A stretch of 64,000 nucleotides of DNA, taken from assembly GCF_027364955.1 (NCBI RefSeq), contig NZ_DAHXOI010000002.1, forward strand, positions 1-64,000, read 5' to 3'. Position 1 is the first letter of the stretch. Every line of letters begins with the position of its first letter. Positions 42,748-52,486 of the stretch are shown here, piece after piece. This DNA comes from Ferrimicrobium sp. GTDB taxonomy: Bacteria > Actinomycetota > Acidimicrobiia > Acidimicrobiales > Acidimicrobiaceae. Position numbers and translations under genes: made by a program. The notes under the pieces were generated by a model, which was given only the letters and a program-made list of their open reading frames with translations, ran no database searches and was not told the origin of the DNA.

Positions 42748-45051
42748 CTAGCCCAGGTCGCCGATCTCTCGTGCAAGCTCAGACTCAAACGAATCCTCGA
42801 ATGAGACACGGTTCGTCGGTTCGGGCACCGCCGCTGGGGCATGCTTCCTCTCCGAGGGCACATGTTCGGACTCTCGAGGCTCGGACTGGGAGCCTTCGTC
42901 AACCAGGGACAGCGCCAACTTGCCCGAGGGATCGATCTCATCGACCCTCACCGAGAGCTCCTGATTGAGCTCGAGCACATCTTCGACGCGCTCGACGCGC
43001 TTTCCACGTCCCAACTTGGAGATATGCACCAATCCATCACGTCCAGGAAGGATGTTGACGAATGCACCAAATTTCGTGATTCCAACGACCTTACCCAGGT
43101 AGACAGCACCAAGCGTGGCCTCCGGTGGGTTGAGGATCAACTCGATGCGGCGTTGGACCTCTTTGACCATCTCGCCATCTTTCGAGCCGATAACGACCCG
43201 TCCGACCGTGCCATCATCATCGACCGAGATATCACAACCGGTGTCGAGTTGTAGTGCGTTGATATTCTTACCCTTTGGACCGATGATCTCACCGATCTTG
43301 TCCATCGGAATCTGGATGGTCACAATACGCGGAGCTGTCGCTGCCACCTCAGAACGCGGAGCCGGGAGCGTCTGTTCGATGACATCGATAATCTGCATCC
43401 TCGCGGTGTGGGCTTGCTTGAGCGCCGATGCCAACACCTCTGCTGGGATGCCATCGATCTTGGTGTCCAGCTGGAGTGCCGTCACAAACTCACGTGTCCC
43501 CGCTACCTTGAAGTCCATGTCACCAAAAGCATCCTCGGCACCCAGAATATCGGTGAGTGTGACGTACTTGCCATCCTCGTAGATGAGACCCATGGCAATG
43601 CCGCCGACAGGCGCCTTGATCGGCACCCCAGCGTCCATCAACGAGAGGGTCGATCCGCAGACCGAAGCCATCGAGGTCGATCCATTGGAGCTTAAGACCT
43701 CGGAGACGAGACGGAGCGCATAACTGAACTCCTCCTCACTTGGCACCACTGGAAGAAGCGCTCGCTCAGCGAGCAACCCATGACCAATCTCTCGACGCTT
43801 GGGACCACGCATAAAGCCTGGCTCACCGGAGGCGAACGGGGGCATATTGTAGTGGTGCATGTAGCGCTTGGTGTCCTCGACACCCAAGGTGTCGAGTAGC
43901 TGATTCATGCGTGGCATGCCCAGCGTGCAGATATTGAGCACCTGGGTCTCGCCTCGCTGGAAAAGACCAGAGCCGTGTGCCGTAGGAATCAGCCCCACCG
44001 CCGCAGAGAGGGGACGAATGGTGGAGGTATCACGACCATCGATACGTACGCCCTCATGCACAATTCGATCGCGCACGACCGCCTTGAGGAGGGACCGCAA
44101 TGCTGCTTTGATGGCTCCACTTTGATCCTCGAAACGGGCGGCAAGCTCCTCTTGCACCTGAGCATTGACGGACTCAATCGCGGCTGCTCGCTCCAGCTTG
44201 TCAGCGATGGCATTGGCAGCAACGAGCTTTGCTCGACCACTCGTAGCGACCGCTTCGGCGATCTCATCGCTATAGTCCTTGACAGGGATCCACACCATCG
44301 GCTCCCGTGGGGTCGACTTGGCGAGAAGCTCCTGCTGAAGCGCGATCGACTCGGCGATCCAACGCTTCGCCTCCACCAGACCAGCGGCGACGACCTCTTC
44401 GGTCGGTATCGCGGCCTTGGCTTCGTAGGCCTTCCAGGTGAACTCAGTGCCACCAGCCTCGACCATCATGACGGCGACATCAGAGCCATCGCTGGTCATC
44501 CGTCCAGCAACGACGAGCTCGAAGGAGCTCTCATCACCCTCTTGATACGTCGGGAACGGTATCCACCGACCATCCGCTGCCAATGCAATGCGAACCGCAC
44601 CGATGGGACCCTCGAAGGGAATACCCGACATCATCAACGCCGCCGACGATGCATTGATCGCGAGGACGTCATGGGGGTTGATCAGATCGGCACCAAGGAT
44701 CGTGACCACCACATGGACATCATTACGAAACCCATCGGGAAAACACGGACGGAGTGGACGGTCGATCAACCGGCAGGTCAGGATGGCCTGGTCGCTTGCG
44801 CGTCCCTCACGCCGGAAGAACGAACCCGGAATCTTCCCAGCGGCATACATCCGCTCCTCTACGTCAACCGTCAACGGGAAGAAATCGATCCCATCCTTTG
44901 GTTGCTTGTTGGTCGTGGCCGTCGCAAGCACCATCGTGTTGCCGAGCTGGGCCACCACCGCTCCATGAGCCTGCGGAGCAAGAAGTCCGGTTTCAAAACG
45001 AATCAGGGTATCCATACCCGTGAACTGACGCTCGACACTGATTGCCGACAT
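42748..45051 (-). CDS. pnp: Polyribonucleotide nucleotidyltransferase (PNPase)
   Basis: A phosphorolytic 3'-5' exoribonuclease of the RNA degradosome. The 767 residues contain two RNase PH-like domains (about 10-230 and 310-545; LATATTNKQP, FFPLTVDVEE, RREIGHGLLAERAL), a KH domain (MDKIGEIIGPKGKNI near 565), an S1 domain (VGITKFGAFVNILPG near 635) and a charged, partly disordered tail. AAGGAG lies 4-5 bp before the ATG. It follows rpsO by 42 bp, the classic rpsO-pnp pair, and ends at a strong terminator. Confidence 0.97.
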   Translation of the reverse strand: MSAISVERQFTGMDTLIRFETGLLAPQAHGAVVAQLGNTMVLATATTNKQPKDGIDFFPLTVDVEERMYAAGKIPGSFFRREGRASDQAILTCRLIDRPLRPCFPDGFRNDVHVVVTILGADLINPHDVLAINASSAALMMSGIPFEGPIGAVRIALAADGRWIPFPTYQEGDESSFELVVAGRMTSDGSDVAVMMVEAGGTEFTWKAYEAKAAIPTEEVVAAGLVEAKRWIAESIALQQELLAKSTPREPMVWIPVKDYSDEIAEAVATSGRAKLVAANAIADKLERAAAIESVNAQVQEELAARFEDQSGAIKAALRSLLKAVVRDRIVHEGVRIDGRDTSTIRPLSAAVGLIPTAHGSGLFQRGETQVLNICTLGMPRMNQLLDTLGVEDTKRYMHHYNMPPFASGEPGFMRGPKRREIGHGLLAERALLPVVPSEEEFSYALRLVSEVLSSNGSTSMASVCGSTLSLMDAGVPIKAPVGGIAMGLIYEDGKYVTLTDILGAEDAFGDMDFKVAGTREFVTALQLDTKIDGIPAEVLASALKQAHTARMQIIDVIEQTLPAPRSEVAATAPRIVTIQIPMDKIGEIIGPKGKNINALQLDTGCDISVDDDGTVGRVVIGSKDGEMVKEVQRRIELILNPPEATLGAVYLGKVVGITKFGAFVNILPGRDGLVHISKLGRGKRVERVEDVLELNQELSVRVDEIDPSGKLALSLVDEGSQSEPRESEHVPSERKHAPAAVPEPTNRVSFEDSFESELAREIGDLG

Positions 45052-45093
45052 ATTTCTCCTTATTTACGATTGCTTGTTCTGGAGCAAACGCGA

Positions 45094-45351
45094 CTAGCGT
45101 CGCAAACCAAGACGGGATATCAAAGTACGGTAGCGCTCAACGTCTTGGTTGCGCAGGTAGTCGAGAAGTCGTCGGCGTCGGCCGATCATCATCATGAGGC
45201 CACGGCGCGAATGGTGATCGCCCTTGTGCACCTTGAGATGCTCGGTGAGCTGAGCTATCCGATCCGTAAGGATGGCGACCTGAACCTCTGGGGAACCGGT
45301 ATCACCCTCACGAGTCTGGTAGCTCGCAATGACCTCTTGCTTAGTCGACAT
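45094..45351 (-). CDS. rpsO: 30S ribosomal protein S15
   Basis: S15 binds the central domain of 16S rRNA early in 30S assembly. The 85 residues include the signature [17 protein letters not shown] and [25 protein letters not shown]. It is a few residues shorter at the N-terminus side than the usual 89. It sits between ribF (77 bp gap) and pnp (42 bp gap). Confidence 0.97.
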   Translation of the reverse strand: MSTKQEVIASYQTREGDTGSPEVQVAILTDRIAQLTEHLKVHKGDHHSRRGLMMMIGRRRRLLDYLRNQDVERYRTLISRLGLRR

Positions 45352-45428
45352 ACGTAGTCATTCCTCTTCTAGATCTGGACCCACCAGATTGACGTTTCAC
45401 TTACGAGTACGGCGTTCATCATAGCGCC

Positions 45429-46421
45429 TCAAGGAAGGAAAGACGGCCAGGACCTGACCGCTTCGATTGCGTCCTGCACATCACGCCCCATCTGTTGACG
45501 AAAGTCTTCCTCTGAATCAAAGACCTGCTGTTCTCGCAGCTTTCGCAGAAAATAGACGCACAACACCCTCCCATAGAGGTCTTCGTCCGCTCCGATGACG
45601 AAGACCTCCAGCAGTCGAGCCCCACCCTCTGGATAGTACATCGGGCGAGTGCCGAGTGAGATCGCTAACGTATGGCGCCGACCATCAAGGTAGGTATATC
45701 CGGCGTAGACGGCATCCGGTGGCTTCACAAACTCCTCGCCGACCACGAGGTTAGCCGTAGGAAAACCAAGGGTGCGTCCTCGTCGATCCCCAGACACCAC
45801 GACTCCTTCGACCCCAAAAGGGTGACCCAAAAGCTCGTTGGCAAGATCCAGTTGACCCTCTTGCACCAGAGATCGGATCAGCGTAGCCGACACCACTCGG
45901 TCGGTTCCTAGCTGTTCAATCACCTCGGGGTTCTCGACCAACTCCCCGACGGTCAGCAGCCTCGATGCATGCACCGAAAATCCTCGGAGTACCCCCTGTT
46001 CGACAAGGTCGGCAATCGATCCTGCACCCTTGGCTCCATAGGTGAAGTTCTCCCCCACATACACCCCTGTAGCACCCAAGATGCGGACGAGCACCTCATC
46101 GACAAAGTCGATCGGAGCCTGGGCAGCACGTGCTGCATCAAAGTGGAGGAGATAGAGCACGTCCACACCCAGGGCACGCAACAGGTGGTGGCGCAACCTT
46201 GGACCCATGAGAAGACGAGGGGCGCGCTCGGGAGCGAACACCTTCATCGGATGCTGGTCAAACGTGACAACTACCAGTGGTAATGATCGCCGAACAGCCT
46301 CCTCACGCGCAGCCCCGATCAGGCCGAGATGACCAAGATGGAAACCGTCGAAGGCCCCGACGGTCACGACCGACTGATCCAACGAATAGGTCGGAGATTC
46401 AGAGCTGAGCACCTCGATCAT
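45429..46421 (-). CDS. ribF: Bifunctional riboflavin kinase / FAD synthetase
   Basis: It phosphorylates riboflavin to FMN and adenylates FMN to FAD. The 330 residues have an N-terminal nucleotidyltransferase domain (VTVGAFDGFHLGHLGLI near 20-36, TFDQHPMKVF, GENFTYGAKGAG near 122) and a C-terminal kinase domain (GDRRGRTLGFPTANL near 210, PPDAVYAGYTYLDG, LEVFVIGADEDLYG). Its ATG overlaps the truB stop as ATGA. Confidence 0.95.
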   Translation of the reverse strand: MIEVLSSESPTYSLDQSVVTVGAFDGFHLGHLGLIGAAREEAVRRSLPLVVVTFDQHPMKVFAPERAPRLLMGPRLRHHLLRALGVDVLYLLHFDAARAAQAPIDFVDEVLVRILGATGVYVGENFTYGAKGAGSIADLVEQGVLRGFSVHASRLLTVGELVENPEVIEQLGTDRVVSATLIRSLVQEGQLDLANELLGHPFGVEGVVVSGDRRGRTLGFPTANLVVGEEFVKPPDAVYAGYTYLDGRRHTLAISLGTRPMYYPEGGARLLEVFVIGADEDLYGRVLCVYFLRKLREQQVFDSEEDFRQQMGRDVQDAIEAVRSWPSFLP

Positions 46422-47347
46422 CTTGCCCCCTCTGGCGGCACCACCCGCAATGGGACCAGCTTATCGCCTTGGACACCGTAGACCCCAACGAGTCGTTGAT
46501 ACTCGGGCTCATCACCTTGGGCCAGAACCAACACTTCCTTACCATCGCCCAGCGCTCGCGGGCAGGCAAGCGCATGACCATTGCGAGCTTGGGTCAACAA
46601 TTCCCCCTCAATCGCATAGGATGGTGCGTCGGGAAAGACCGCCGACAAAGGGAGGCGATCGTCTGACACCAGCGAGGCGGGATCCTTCGCAGACGCTAGC
46701 GTCACTGAACCGATCGATTCCCGACGTAGCGCATGTAACGTCGCACCCGTACCAAGAAGCTCGCCAAGATCCCGGGCGAGCGATCGGATGTAGGTGCCCG
46801 AAGAGCAGTGAACGCGAATCACCACATCCAAAAATGGACCTGAACGAACGAGATCAAGAAGATCGATGGCATAGACCGTCACCGCCCGCTGCGCCAGGGT
46901 GACCTCCTCGCCAGCGCGCGCAAGGGCATAGGCCCGTACGCCGTTCACCTTAAGAGCGCTATAGGCTGGCGGTAGCTGATCAATTGTGCCGAGAAAACTC
47001 GCCAGTCCCGCCTGTACGGCCTCGGCTCCCAGGGCGGAGGGAACGGCTTGAAAGCCCTCGACCGCTCCAGTGATATCGAGCGTATCGGTGCGCAGTCCAC
47101 AGCGGACCGTCGCACGGTACACCTTGTCAGCACCCAACACAAAGGCCAACAATCGCGACCAAGAACCAACCGCCACCACCAAGAGACCAGAGGCGAGCGG
47201 GTCAAGTGTGCCGCTATGCCCGGCTTTCTTGATCTTCAATTGCCGTTTCGCAATGGTAAGCGCCCGCTGGGACGTGATGCCAACCGGCTTGTCGAGAGCG
47301 TAAAAGCCCCCTGCCTCCATCGCTTGCTTAGCCAAGGTTTTGATCAT
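46418..47347 (-). CDS. truB: tRNA pseudouridine-55 synthase TruB
   Basis: It makes the universal pseudouridine 55 in the T-arm of tRNAs. From ATG 47347 it has 309 residues: LDKPVGITSQRAL, the catalytic Asp in GHSGTLDPLASGLL near 45, GLRTDTLDITG, PPAYSALKVNGVRAY, and CSSGTYIRSLARDLG. The start is uncertain: 47347 overlaps rbfA by 20 bp; 47320 is an alternative just after the rbfA stop. The gene lies in the conserved infB-rbfA-truB-ribF order. Confidence 0.93.
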   Translation of the reverse strand: MIKTLAKQAMEAGGFYALDKPVGITSQRALTIAKRQLKIKKAGHSGTLDPLASGLLVVAVGSWSRLLAFVLGADKVYRATVRCGLRTDTLDITGAVEGFQAVPSALGAEAVQAGLASFLGTIDQLPPAYSALKVNGVRAYALARAGEEVTLAQRAVTVYAIDLLDLVRSGPFLDVVIRVHCSSGTYIRSLARDLGELLGTGATLHALRRESIGSVTLASAKDPASLVSDDRLPLSAVFPDAPSYAIEGELLTQARNGHALACPRALGDGKEVLVLAQGDEPEYQRLVGVYGVQGDKLVPLRVVPPEGAR

Positions 47348-47684
47348 GGCGGCGCAAAACCACCTCAATCGCCTCCGAGGTTGCCAGCACATCGTCGACA
47401 ACAAACTGCAACTGAGGCGTACGTTTCATACGGACCTGCCGAGCGATCGCGGCCTGGAGCTCGATGCGGTGCGCCTCAAGCGCGATCTCAGCCTCCTCTG
47501 TGAGCGAAGCGAAGAAGACCAGAGCAGAGCGCAAATCAGGGCGCACCCGCACGTCGGTGATCGTCAACAACGCCACCCGATCATCGATATCTCCGATACG
47601 CTCAAGCTCCCAGGCCACCACCTCTTGTAGCAGCCGTGAAACCCGATCAACCCTCTCGTACCCATGCGAACCTCGACTGGCCAT
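47328..47684 (-). CDS. rbfA: Ribosome-binding factor A
   Basis: RbfA is a KH-like factor needed for late 30S maturation. From ATG 47684 it has 118 residues with YERVDRVSRLLQEVVAWELERI, LTITDVRVRPDLRSALVFFAS and the C-terminal KRTPQLQFVVDDV. An AGGGAG 10 bp upstream supports this start, which lies 7 bp after infB; a longer frame from 47720 would overlap infB. Confidence 0.94.
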   Translation of the reverse strand: MASRGSHGYERVDRVSRLLQEVVAWELERIGDIDDRVALLTITDVRVRPDLRSALVFFASLTEEAEIALEAHRIELQAAIARQVRMKRTPQLQFVVDDVLATSEAIEVVLRRHDQNLG

Positions 47685-47691
47685 GCTCGGT

Positions 47692-50394
47692 TTACTCCCT
47701 GGCGATCTCGCGGAGTTCAAAGGTCTCGATCAGATCACCGCCATGGAGATCCTGGAAATCGGAGAGCCCAACACCACACTCGAAACCAGCGCTCACCTCA
47801 CGAACATCGTCCTTAAATCGTCGCAGCGATACCACGGTACCCTTCCAAAGGATCACTCCCTCACGCAGGAATCGTACATGCGATCCTCGGGTGATCACAC
47901 CCGATCGCACATAACAACCAGCGATCGCACCGACCCGAGGAATCCTAAAGACCTCGCGAACCTCAGCTTCACCGGTGACCACCTCTTCATACTCAGGCTT
48001 GAGCATGCCGACGACGGCAGACTCGATGTCTTCGATGACCTTGTAGATGATCTCATAGGTGCGAACCTCGACGTGGGCGAGCTCGGCCGCCTCACGAGCG
48101 CGTCGGTCTGGACGCACATTGAACCCGATGACAAGCGCATCTGACGCAGCAGCGAGTGCCACATCGTTCTCAGTGACGCCGCCTACTGCCTTGTGGATAA
48201 TCGCAAGACCAACCTCATCACGGGCGAGTTTCGCAAGCGCGTCAGCGAGTGCCTCAAGACTACCCTGGACATCTGCCTTCAAGATGATATTAAGCATCGG
48301 CACGTCGCCCTTTTGGATCTGTTCAAAGAGATCCTCGAGTTTGATACCCGAACTACCGATCGCCCGATTGGCGTTAGCGGCGAGACGTAACCGCTGCTCA
48401 CGCGATTCCGCCACCTCTCTCGCACTGGCGATCTCATTGGTCACACGGAACAGATCTCCGGCACTGGGAACCTCAGAGAAGCCCAATACCTGTACCGGAA
48501 CCGACGGTCCGGCTAGATCTACCTTGTTGCCTCGATCATCGACAAGGGCCTTCGCCTTCCCCCATGCCTGCCCAGCAACCATCGAGTCACCGACCCGTAA
48601 CGTCCCCGACTGCACCAACACCGTCGCCACTGGGCCACGGCCCACATCGAGGTGACCCTCAAGGACCGTGCCTCTGGCATGGCCCGTCGGGTTCGCATCG
48701 AGTTCTAACACCTCGGCCAACACCAGGATCTGCTCAAGCAGGTCGTCAATGCCTAAATTCTGTAGCGCCGAGATCTCGACCACGATCGTGTCGCCACCCC
48801 ACTTCTCTGGGACAAGGTTGTACTCAGAAAGTTGTTGGAGGACACGGTTCGGATCGGCATCGGCCCGGTCAATCTTGTTGAGAGCCACGATGATTGGGAC
48901 TCCAGCCGCCTTTGCATGGTTGATCGCCTCAACGGTCTGGGGCATAACACCATCATCGGCAGCAACGACCAAGACAACGATGTCCGTCACCCCAGCACCA
49001 CGTGCGCGCATTGCCGTAAAGGCCTCGTGGCCTGGCGTATCAATAAAGGTCACACGACCACCTGGCAGCTCGACCTGATAGGCACCTATGTGCTGAGTGA
49101 TGCCGCCAGCCTCACCCGCAACCACGTTGGAGTTGCGAATGCGGTCGAGCAACAGCGTCTTACCATGATCGACATGTCCCATGACGGTGACGACTGGCGG
49201 ACGAGATGCGATCGCATGCTCGTCTTCTGTCTCGTCAACGTCGAGGTAGCGAGCGGCGAGCATCGCCTCCTGCTCCTGTCCAGCATCCACCATGCGAATT
49301 TGCGCACCGAGCTCAGCAGCGTACAGCTCAATCATCTCGTCAGAGAGCGACTGTGTTGCCGTGACCATCTCGCCCTGTAACAACAGGAAGCGAATCAGAT
49401 CACCGGCTGAACGATTGAGTTTGGGCCCGACCTCTTGTGCGGTCGATCCGCGCTCGATGATGACTTCGTGATCTGGTATCGGCGCACTCGAGGGGACGTA
49501 ACTCGATACCGTCGTCGGCTCGAGCTCTTCGTACTCCTTCCTCGATACCCGCTTCTTCGACTTCGGTCCACCACGGCTACGGCCACGAGGAGCTGGCATT
49601 GGTCCACCCGGACCTCGCGCTGGAGCACCTCGACTACCACCTCGTGGCGGCGGAGATCCTCGAAATCCACCTGTGGAAGGTCCCGTGCCCACCCCTGGAC
49701 GCGCACCGGTCTGATCAGTGCGAGGAGGACGATCGTTCGGTCCCGCAGGACGTGGCGGTCGATCATCGGGTCGACCCGTACGGGGAGGCAGTGGAGCTCG
49801 GCTTCCGTCACGCGGGGGACGGGCTGGCCTACGACCACGGGGGTCGGGATTCGCGGAAGGACGCGGGGGTGGTGGGATTGGTCGCCCGGAAAAGGAGGTG
49901 AGGGGCTGTTGTTTACGCGCTGGTGGTGGAGGAATTGGTTGACCGGAGGGAGATACCGGTGATGACCTCGGTCGCGGTGGAGCCTGGGGTTCCGCGGTCT
50001 CACGGGCAAGCTTGCCTGCATTAGCGATCGCCACACGTTCAGCCTCTTCACGCTTGGCGGATTCCTGTGCAATCACGGCCGCTAAGTCGTGCTTATCCTC
50101 GTCCTCTGCTTGCTTTACCGCCGGACGCTCCTCGGGAACCGCCTCCACTGCTGGCGCAACACTCGGCTCAACAACTGCCTCCTCAGGCTGGTCTTGCGTC
50201 GGTGCAACCTTTGAACCATAGATGCCGATACCTTCGCGTTGTGCACGTCGACGCGCACGGTCAGCATGCGCCTCCTCAACGCTTGAGGAGTGTGACTTCA
50301 CGTCTATTCCAAGGGCGAGACACAGATCAAGCGCCTCCTTATTGGAGAGGTTTAACTCCTTCGCAATCTCATAAACTCGTAACTTCTTAGCCAA
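47692..50394 (-). CDS. infB: Translation initiation factor IF-2
   Basis: IF-2 is a GTPase placing initiator tRNA on the 30S subunit and promoting subunit joining. The 900 residues comprise an IF2-N domain ([20 protein letters not shown]), a long disordered Pro/Arg/Gly-rich region (about 60-300), a second IF2-N-like segment, the G domain ([10 protein letters not shown] near 410, [25 protein letters not shown]), and C-terminal beta-barrel and fMet-tRNA-binding domains. The low-complexity region is typical of actinobacterial IF-2. Confidence 0.97.
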   Translation of the reverse strand: MAKKLRVYEIAKELNLSNKEALDLCLALGIDVKSHSSSVEEAHADRARRRAQREGIGIYGSKVAPTQDQPEEAVVEPSVAPAVEAVPEERPAVKQAEDEDKHDLAAVIAQESAKREEAERVAIANAGKLARETAEPQAPPRPRSSPVSPSGQPIPPPPARKQQPLTSFSGRPIPPPPRPSANPDPRGRRPARPPRDGSRAPLPPRTGRPDDRPPRPAGPNDRPPRTDQTGARPGVGTGPSTGGFRGSPPPRGGSRGAPARGPGGPMPAPRGRSRGGPKSKKRVSRKEYEELEPTTVSSYVPSSAPIPDHEVIIERGSTAQEVGPKLNRSAGDLIRFLLLQGEMVTATQSLSDEMIELYAAELGAQIRMVDAGQEQEAMLAARYLDVDETEDEHAIASRPPVVTVMGHVDHGKTLLLDRIRNSNVVAGEAGGITQHIGAYQVELPGGRVTFIDTPGHEAFTAMRARGAGVTDIVVLVVAADDGVMPQTVEAINHAKAAGVPIIVALNKIDRADADPNRVLQQLSEYNLVPEKWGGDTIVVEISALQNLGIDDLLEQILVLAEVLELDANPTGHARGTVLEGHLDVGRGPVATVLVQSGTLRVGDSMVAGQAWGKAKALVDDRGNKVDLAGPSVPVQVLGFSEVPSAGDLFRVTNEIASAREVAESREQRLRLAANANRAIGSSGIKLEDLFEQIQKGDVPMLNIILKADVQGSLEALADALAKLARDEVGLAIIHKAVGGVTENDVALAAASDALVIGFNVRPDRRAREAAELAHVEVRTYEIIYKVIEDIESAVVGMLKPEYEEVVTGEAEVREVFRIPRVGAIAGCYVRSGVITRGSHVRFLREGVILWKGTVVSLRRFKDDVREVSAGFECGVGLSDFQDLHGGDLIETFELREIARE

Positions 50395-50472
50395 CGACGA
50401 AACCTGACCTCCACTGTACCGACTCGACGCCTACGCCATCTGAGTCCATTGCAACCTCTACCTTGCGCTCGC

Positions 50473-50736
50473 TCAGACACCAAAGGAGTCCTTTAACCTA
50501 GCCAGTCTAGCCGGGGGGATAGGAATTCTTAGTGCCTTCGACAAACGTCCGCCTCTGAATGTCTCTTCGGCGCACCGTCGAGAGTCAGAGCACAACCATG
50601 CGCCCCTGCCGTATCCTACCCGCAGGCAGACATCGCCATCATAGGCCGCGAGCCGAATCAACTCCGATGTTGGCCGTCGACGTCGACAACCCACGCACAT
50701 TCGTATCACGACCCGCTGACTGCGAGTCATCGTCAC
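50473..50736 (-). CDS. ylxR: YlxR/RnpM family protein (DUF448)
   Basis: This 87-residue protein carries the DUF448 signature RMCVGCRRRRPTSELIRLA and GRGAWLC...CAEETFRGGRLSKAL. In Bacillus the homologue binds RNase P RNA and modulates its activity. Its ATG overlaps the nusA stop by 4 bp and infB follows after 78 bp, the conserved nusA-ylxR-infB order. Confidence 0.92.
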   Translation of the reverse strand: MTMTRSQRVVIRMCVGCRRRRPTSELIRLAAYDGDVCLRVGYGRGAWLCSDSRRCAEETFRGGRLSKALRIPIPPARLARLKDSFGV

Positions 50737-51905
50737 CCCTCGGAAGGATCACCAGTCGGGGCATCCACCGTCTCAATCGCCATATCGGAGACCCCTCGAT
50801 CCTCATCGACCTCATCCGCCCCACCCTCTGGTGCGGAATTTTGCCCATCGCTGGGCGGGCTGTCTTGGCCCGTTACAGCTGAAGCGATATCTTCGAGGTA
50901 ATCTTCTTCGGCCGCCGCCTCACGATCGAGCGCGGCCACCTCACTCTCGGCGCGGACATCGATATGCAGCCCACTAAGGCGCGCTGCGAGTCGAGCGTTT
51001 TGACCCTCTCGACCGATAGCGAGTGAGAGCTGATCATCTCCGACGACGATGAGTGCGGAGCCAGCAGCCTCATCAATACGCACTTCAAGGGCATAGGCGG
51101 GCTGAATCGCCCGTTCGAGATACTCGATGACATCGTCTGAAAATGGCACGATATCAAGTTTCTCGCCCATCAACTCATTGGTGACCATACGCACACGGGA
51201 TCCGCGCGACCCCACACAAGCACCCACCGGGTCGACCCCGTCATCGTTGGACCAGACGGCCACCTTGCTGCGATGACCCGGTTCGCGCGCAATCGCCTTG
51301 ATCTCGACGACCCCAGAGGCGATCTCGGGAACCTCGAGTTCGAAGAGTCGCTTGACCAAACCGGGGTGCGTGCGTGAAACAACGATCTGAGGGCCTTTCG
51401 CTGTCTTGCGTACCTCAACAATATAGGCCTTGATCCGCTGCCCAATAGAGTAGCGCTCATTCGGTGGGCACTCAGTATGGGGCATGATGGCCTCGATTTT
51501 TCCGAGGTCTAGCAGCGTAAACCGGGTATCCATCTGGGAGACAACACCGGTCACCACATCACCCTCACGGCCCGCATACTCTTCGTATTTGAGATCGCGT
51601 TCAGCATCACGAATCTTTTGAAACATCACCTGCTTCGCCGTTTGCGCCGCTATGCGACCAAAATCCTTTGGGGTGTCCTCCCACTCGCGCACGACATTGC
51701 CGTCATCGTCAAGCTCCTGTCCAAAGACCCGGATCTCGCCGTTATCCGGATCAATCTCCACGTAGGCCTCATCGGCGGCCCCAGGCATGCGCTTATAGGC
51801 AGCCACCAATGCGTTCGCCAACGACTCAAGTAGTGTCTCTACCGTCAGGCCCTTCTCTCGAGCAATTACCTCAAGGGCATCCATAAAATCCTGGTTGTCA
51901 CGCGC
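50733..51905 (-). CDS. nusA: Transcription termination/antitermination protein NusA
   Basis: NusA binds RNA polymerase and nascent RNA, controlling pausing and termination. From ATG 51905 it has 390 residues: an N-terminal polymerase-binding domain, an S1 domain (GDVVTGVVSQMDTRF near 127), and KH1/KH2 domains (GACVGSRGSRVRMV near 230; SLAIGREGQNARLAARL near 300). An acidic tail follows. AAGGAGG lies 7 bp before the chosen start. It overlaps rimP by 8 bp. Confidence 0.96.
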   Translation of the reverse strand, partial: ARDNQDFMDALEVIAREKGLTVETLLESLANALVAAYKRMPGAADEAYVEIDPDNGEIRVFGQELDDDGNVVREWEDTPKDFGRIAAQTAKQVMFQKIRDAERDLKYEEYAGREGDVVTGVVSQMDTRFTLLDLGKIEAIMPHTECPPNERYSIGQRIKAYIVEVRKTAKGPQIVVSRTHPGLVKRLFELEVPEIASGVVEIKAIAREPGHRSKVAVWSNDDGVDPVGACVGSRGSRVRMVTNELMGEKLDIVPFSDDVIEYLERAIQPAYALEVRIDEAAGSALIVVGDDQLSLAIGREGQNARLAARLSGLHIDVRAESEVAALDREAAAEEDYLEDIASAVTGQDSPPSDGQNSAPEGGADEVDEDRGVSDMAIETVDAPTGDPSEG

Positions 51906-52389
51906 CATCGACCTGCCTCCTTCCATCGTTGTTTCTGTTCTTGGTACCCCACTGGAAGACGGTCATCGCCTGATCGATCTCGCGCAGTGCATAGAGTCGT
52001 GATTCGCCCTCCACGATGACCTCAATCCTTGGTTCGCTCTCATCGAAGACGCGAGCCAGCACGCCTGCAACGACCCCATCCGCCGAAGTGAACTGTATAT
52101 CTCGCCCGGTCGCCCACTGAAAATGTGCCAATCGCAGCAGTGGGCGCTCAAGCCCTGGACTCGACACCTCAAGCGTGTAGGTGCCATCTCCTTGTCCATC
52201 GGCATCATCAAGCGCCGCCGAGACGGCCTTCGATGCTTGCGCAATCTCATCAAGTGAGGGAGCTGACGCGTCATAGTGCTCGAGTCGGAGGTCTAAAACC
52301 CGAGCATGCCAGGTCGCTGATAGCACGCGCAAGTCAAGCGGCTCGATCACCGGGTCGAGGAGATCGATGAGCGTCTGACTCGAGAGCAT
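51898..52389 (-). CDS. rimP: Ribosome maturation factor RimP
   Basis: RimP is needed early in 30S assembly. From ATG 52389 it has 163 residues with LIDLLDPVIEPLDLRVLSA, ASKAVSAALDD and the family mark LEVSSPGLERPLLRLAHFQWATGR. GAGGAGGAGG upstream fixes the start over the longer frame at 52404. It opens the rimP-nusA-ylxR-infB-rbfA-truB-ribF run, just after the proS terminator. Confidence 0.94.
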   Translation of the reverse strand: MLSSQTLIDLLDPVIEPLDLRVLSATWHARVLDLRLEHYDASAPSLDEIAQASKAVSAALDDADGQGDGTYTLEVSSPGLERPLLRLAHFQWATGRDIQFTSADGVVAGVLARVFDESEPRIEVIVEGESRLYALREIDQAMTVFQWGTKNRNNDGRRQVDGA

Positions 52390-52418
52390 ACCTCCTCCTC
52401 TCACCTATCCACTTGAAC

Positions 52419-52442
52419 AAAAAACGTGGGCTCACGCCCACG
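52419..52442 (-). terminator. Rho-independent terminator after proS
   Basis: CGTGGGC (52425-52431), loop TCAC, GCCCACG (52436-52442). On the minus strand the hairpin is followed directly by six T (52424-52419). It lies 45 bp after the proS stop and 30 bp before rimP, so it separates two operons. Confidence 0.9.
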
Positions 52443-52486
52443 CAGTTCCCATACTACGAATTATCCTCCACCAGTATAGCGCATCG

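Noticed and set aside
43975-45357. A 460-codon open frame on the plus strand opposite pnp and rpsO
   Set aside because: It is the codon-bias shadow of the two real genes; composition is unlike a protein and it crosses two known coding sequences.
49560-50000. Low-complexity Pro/Arg/Gly repeats in infB as another unusual tandem array
   Set aside because: Such a region is normal in actinobacterial IF-2 and shows no clean repeat unit.
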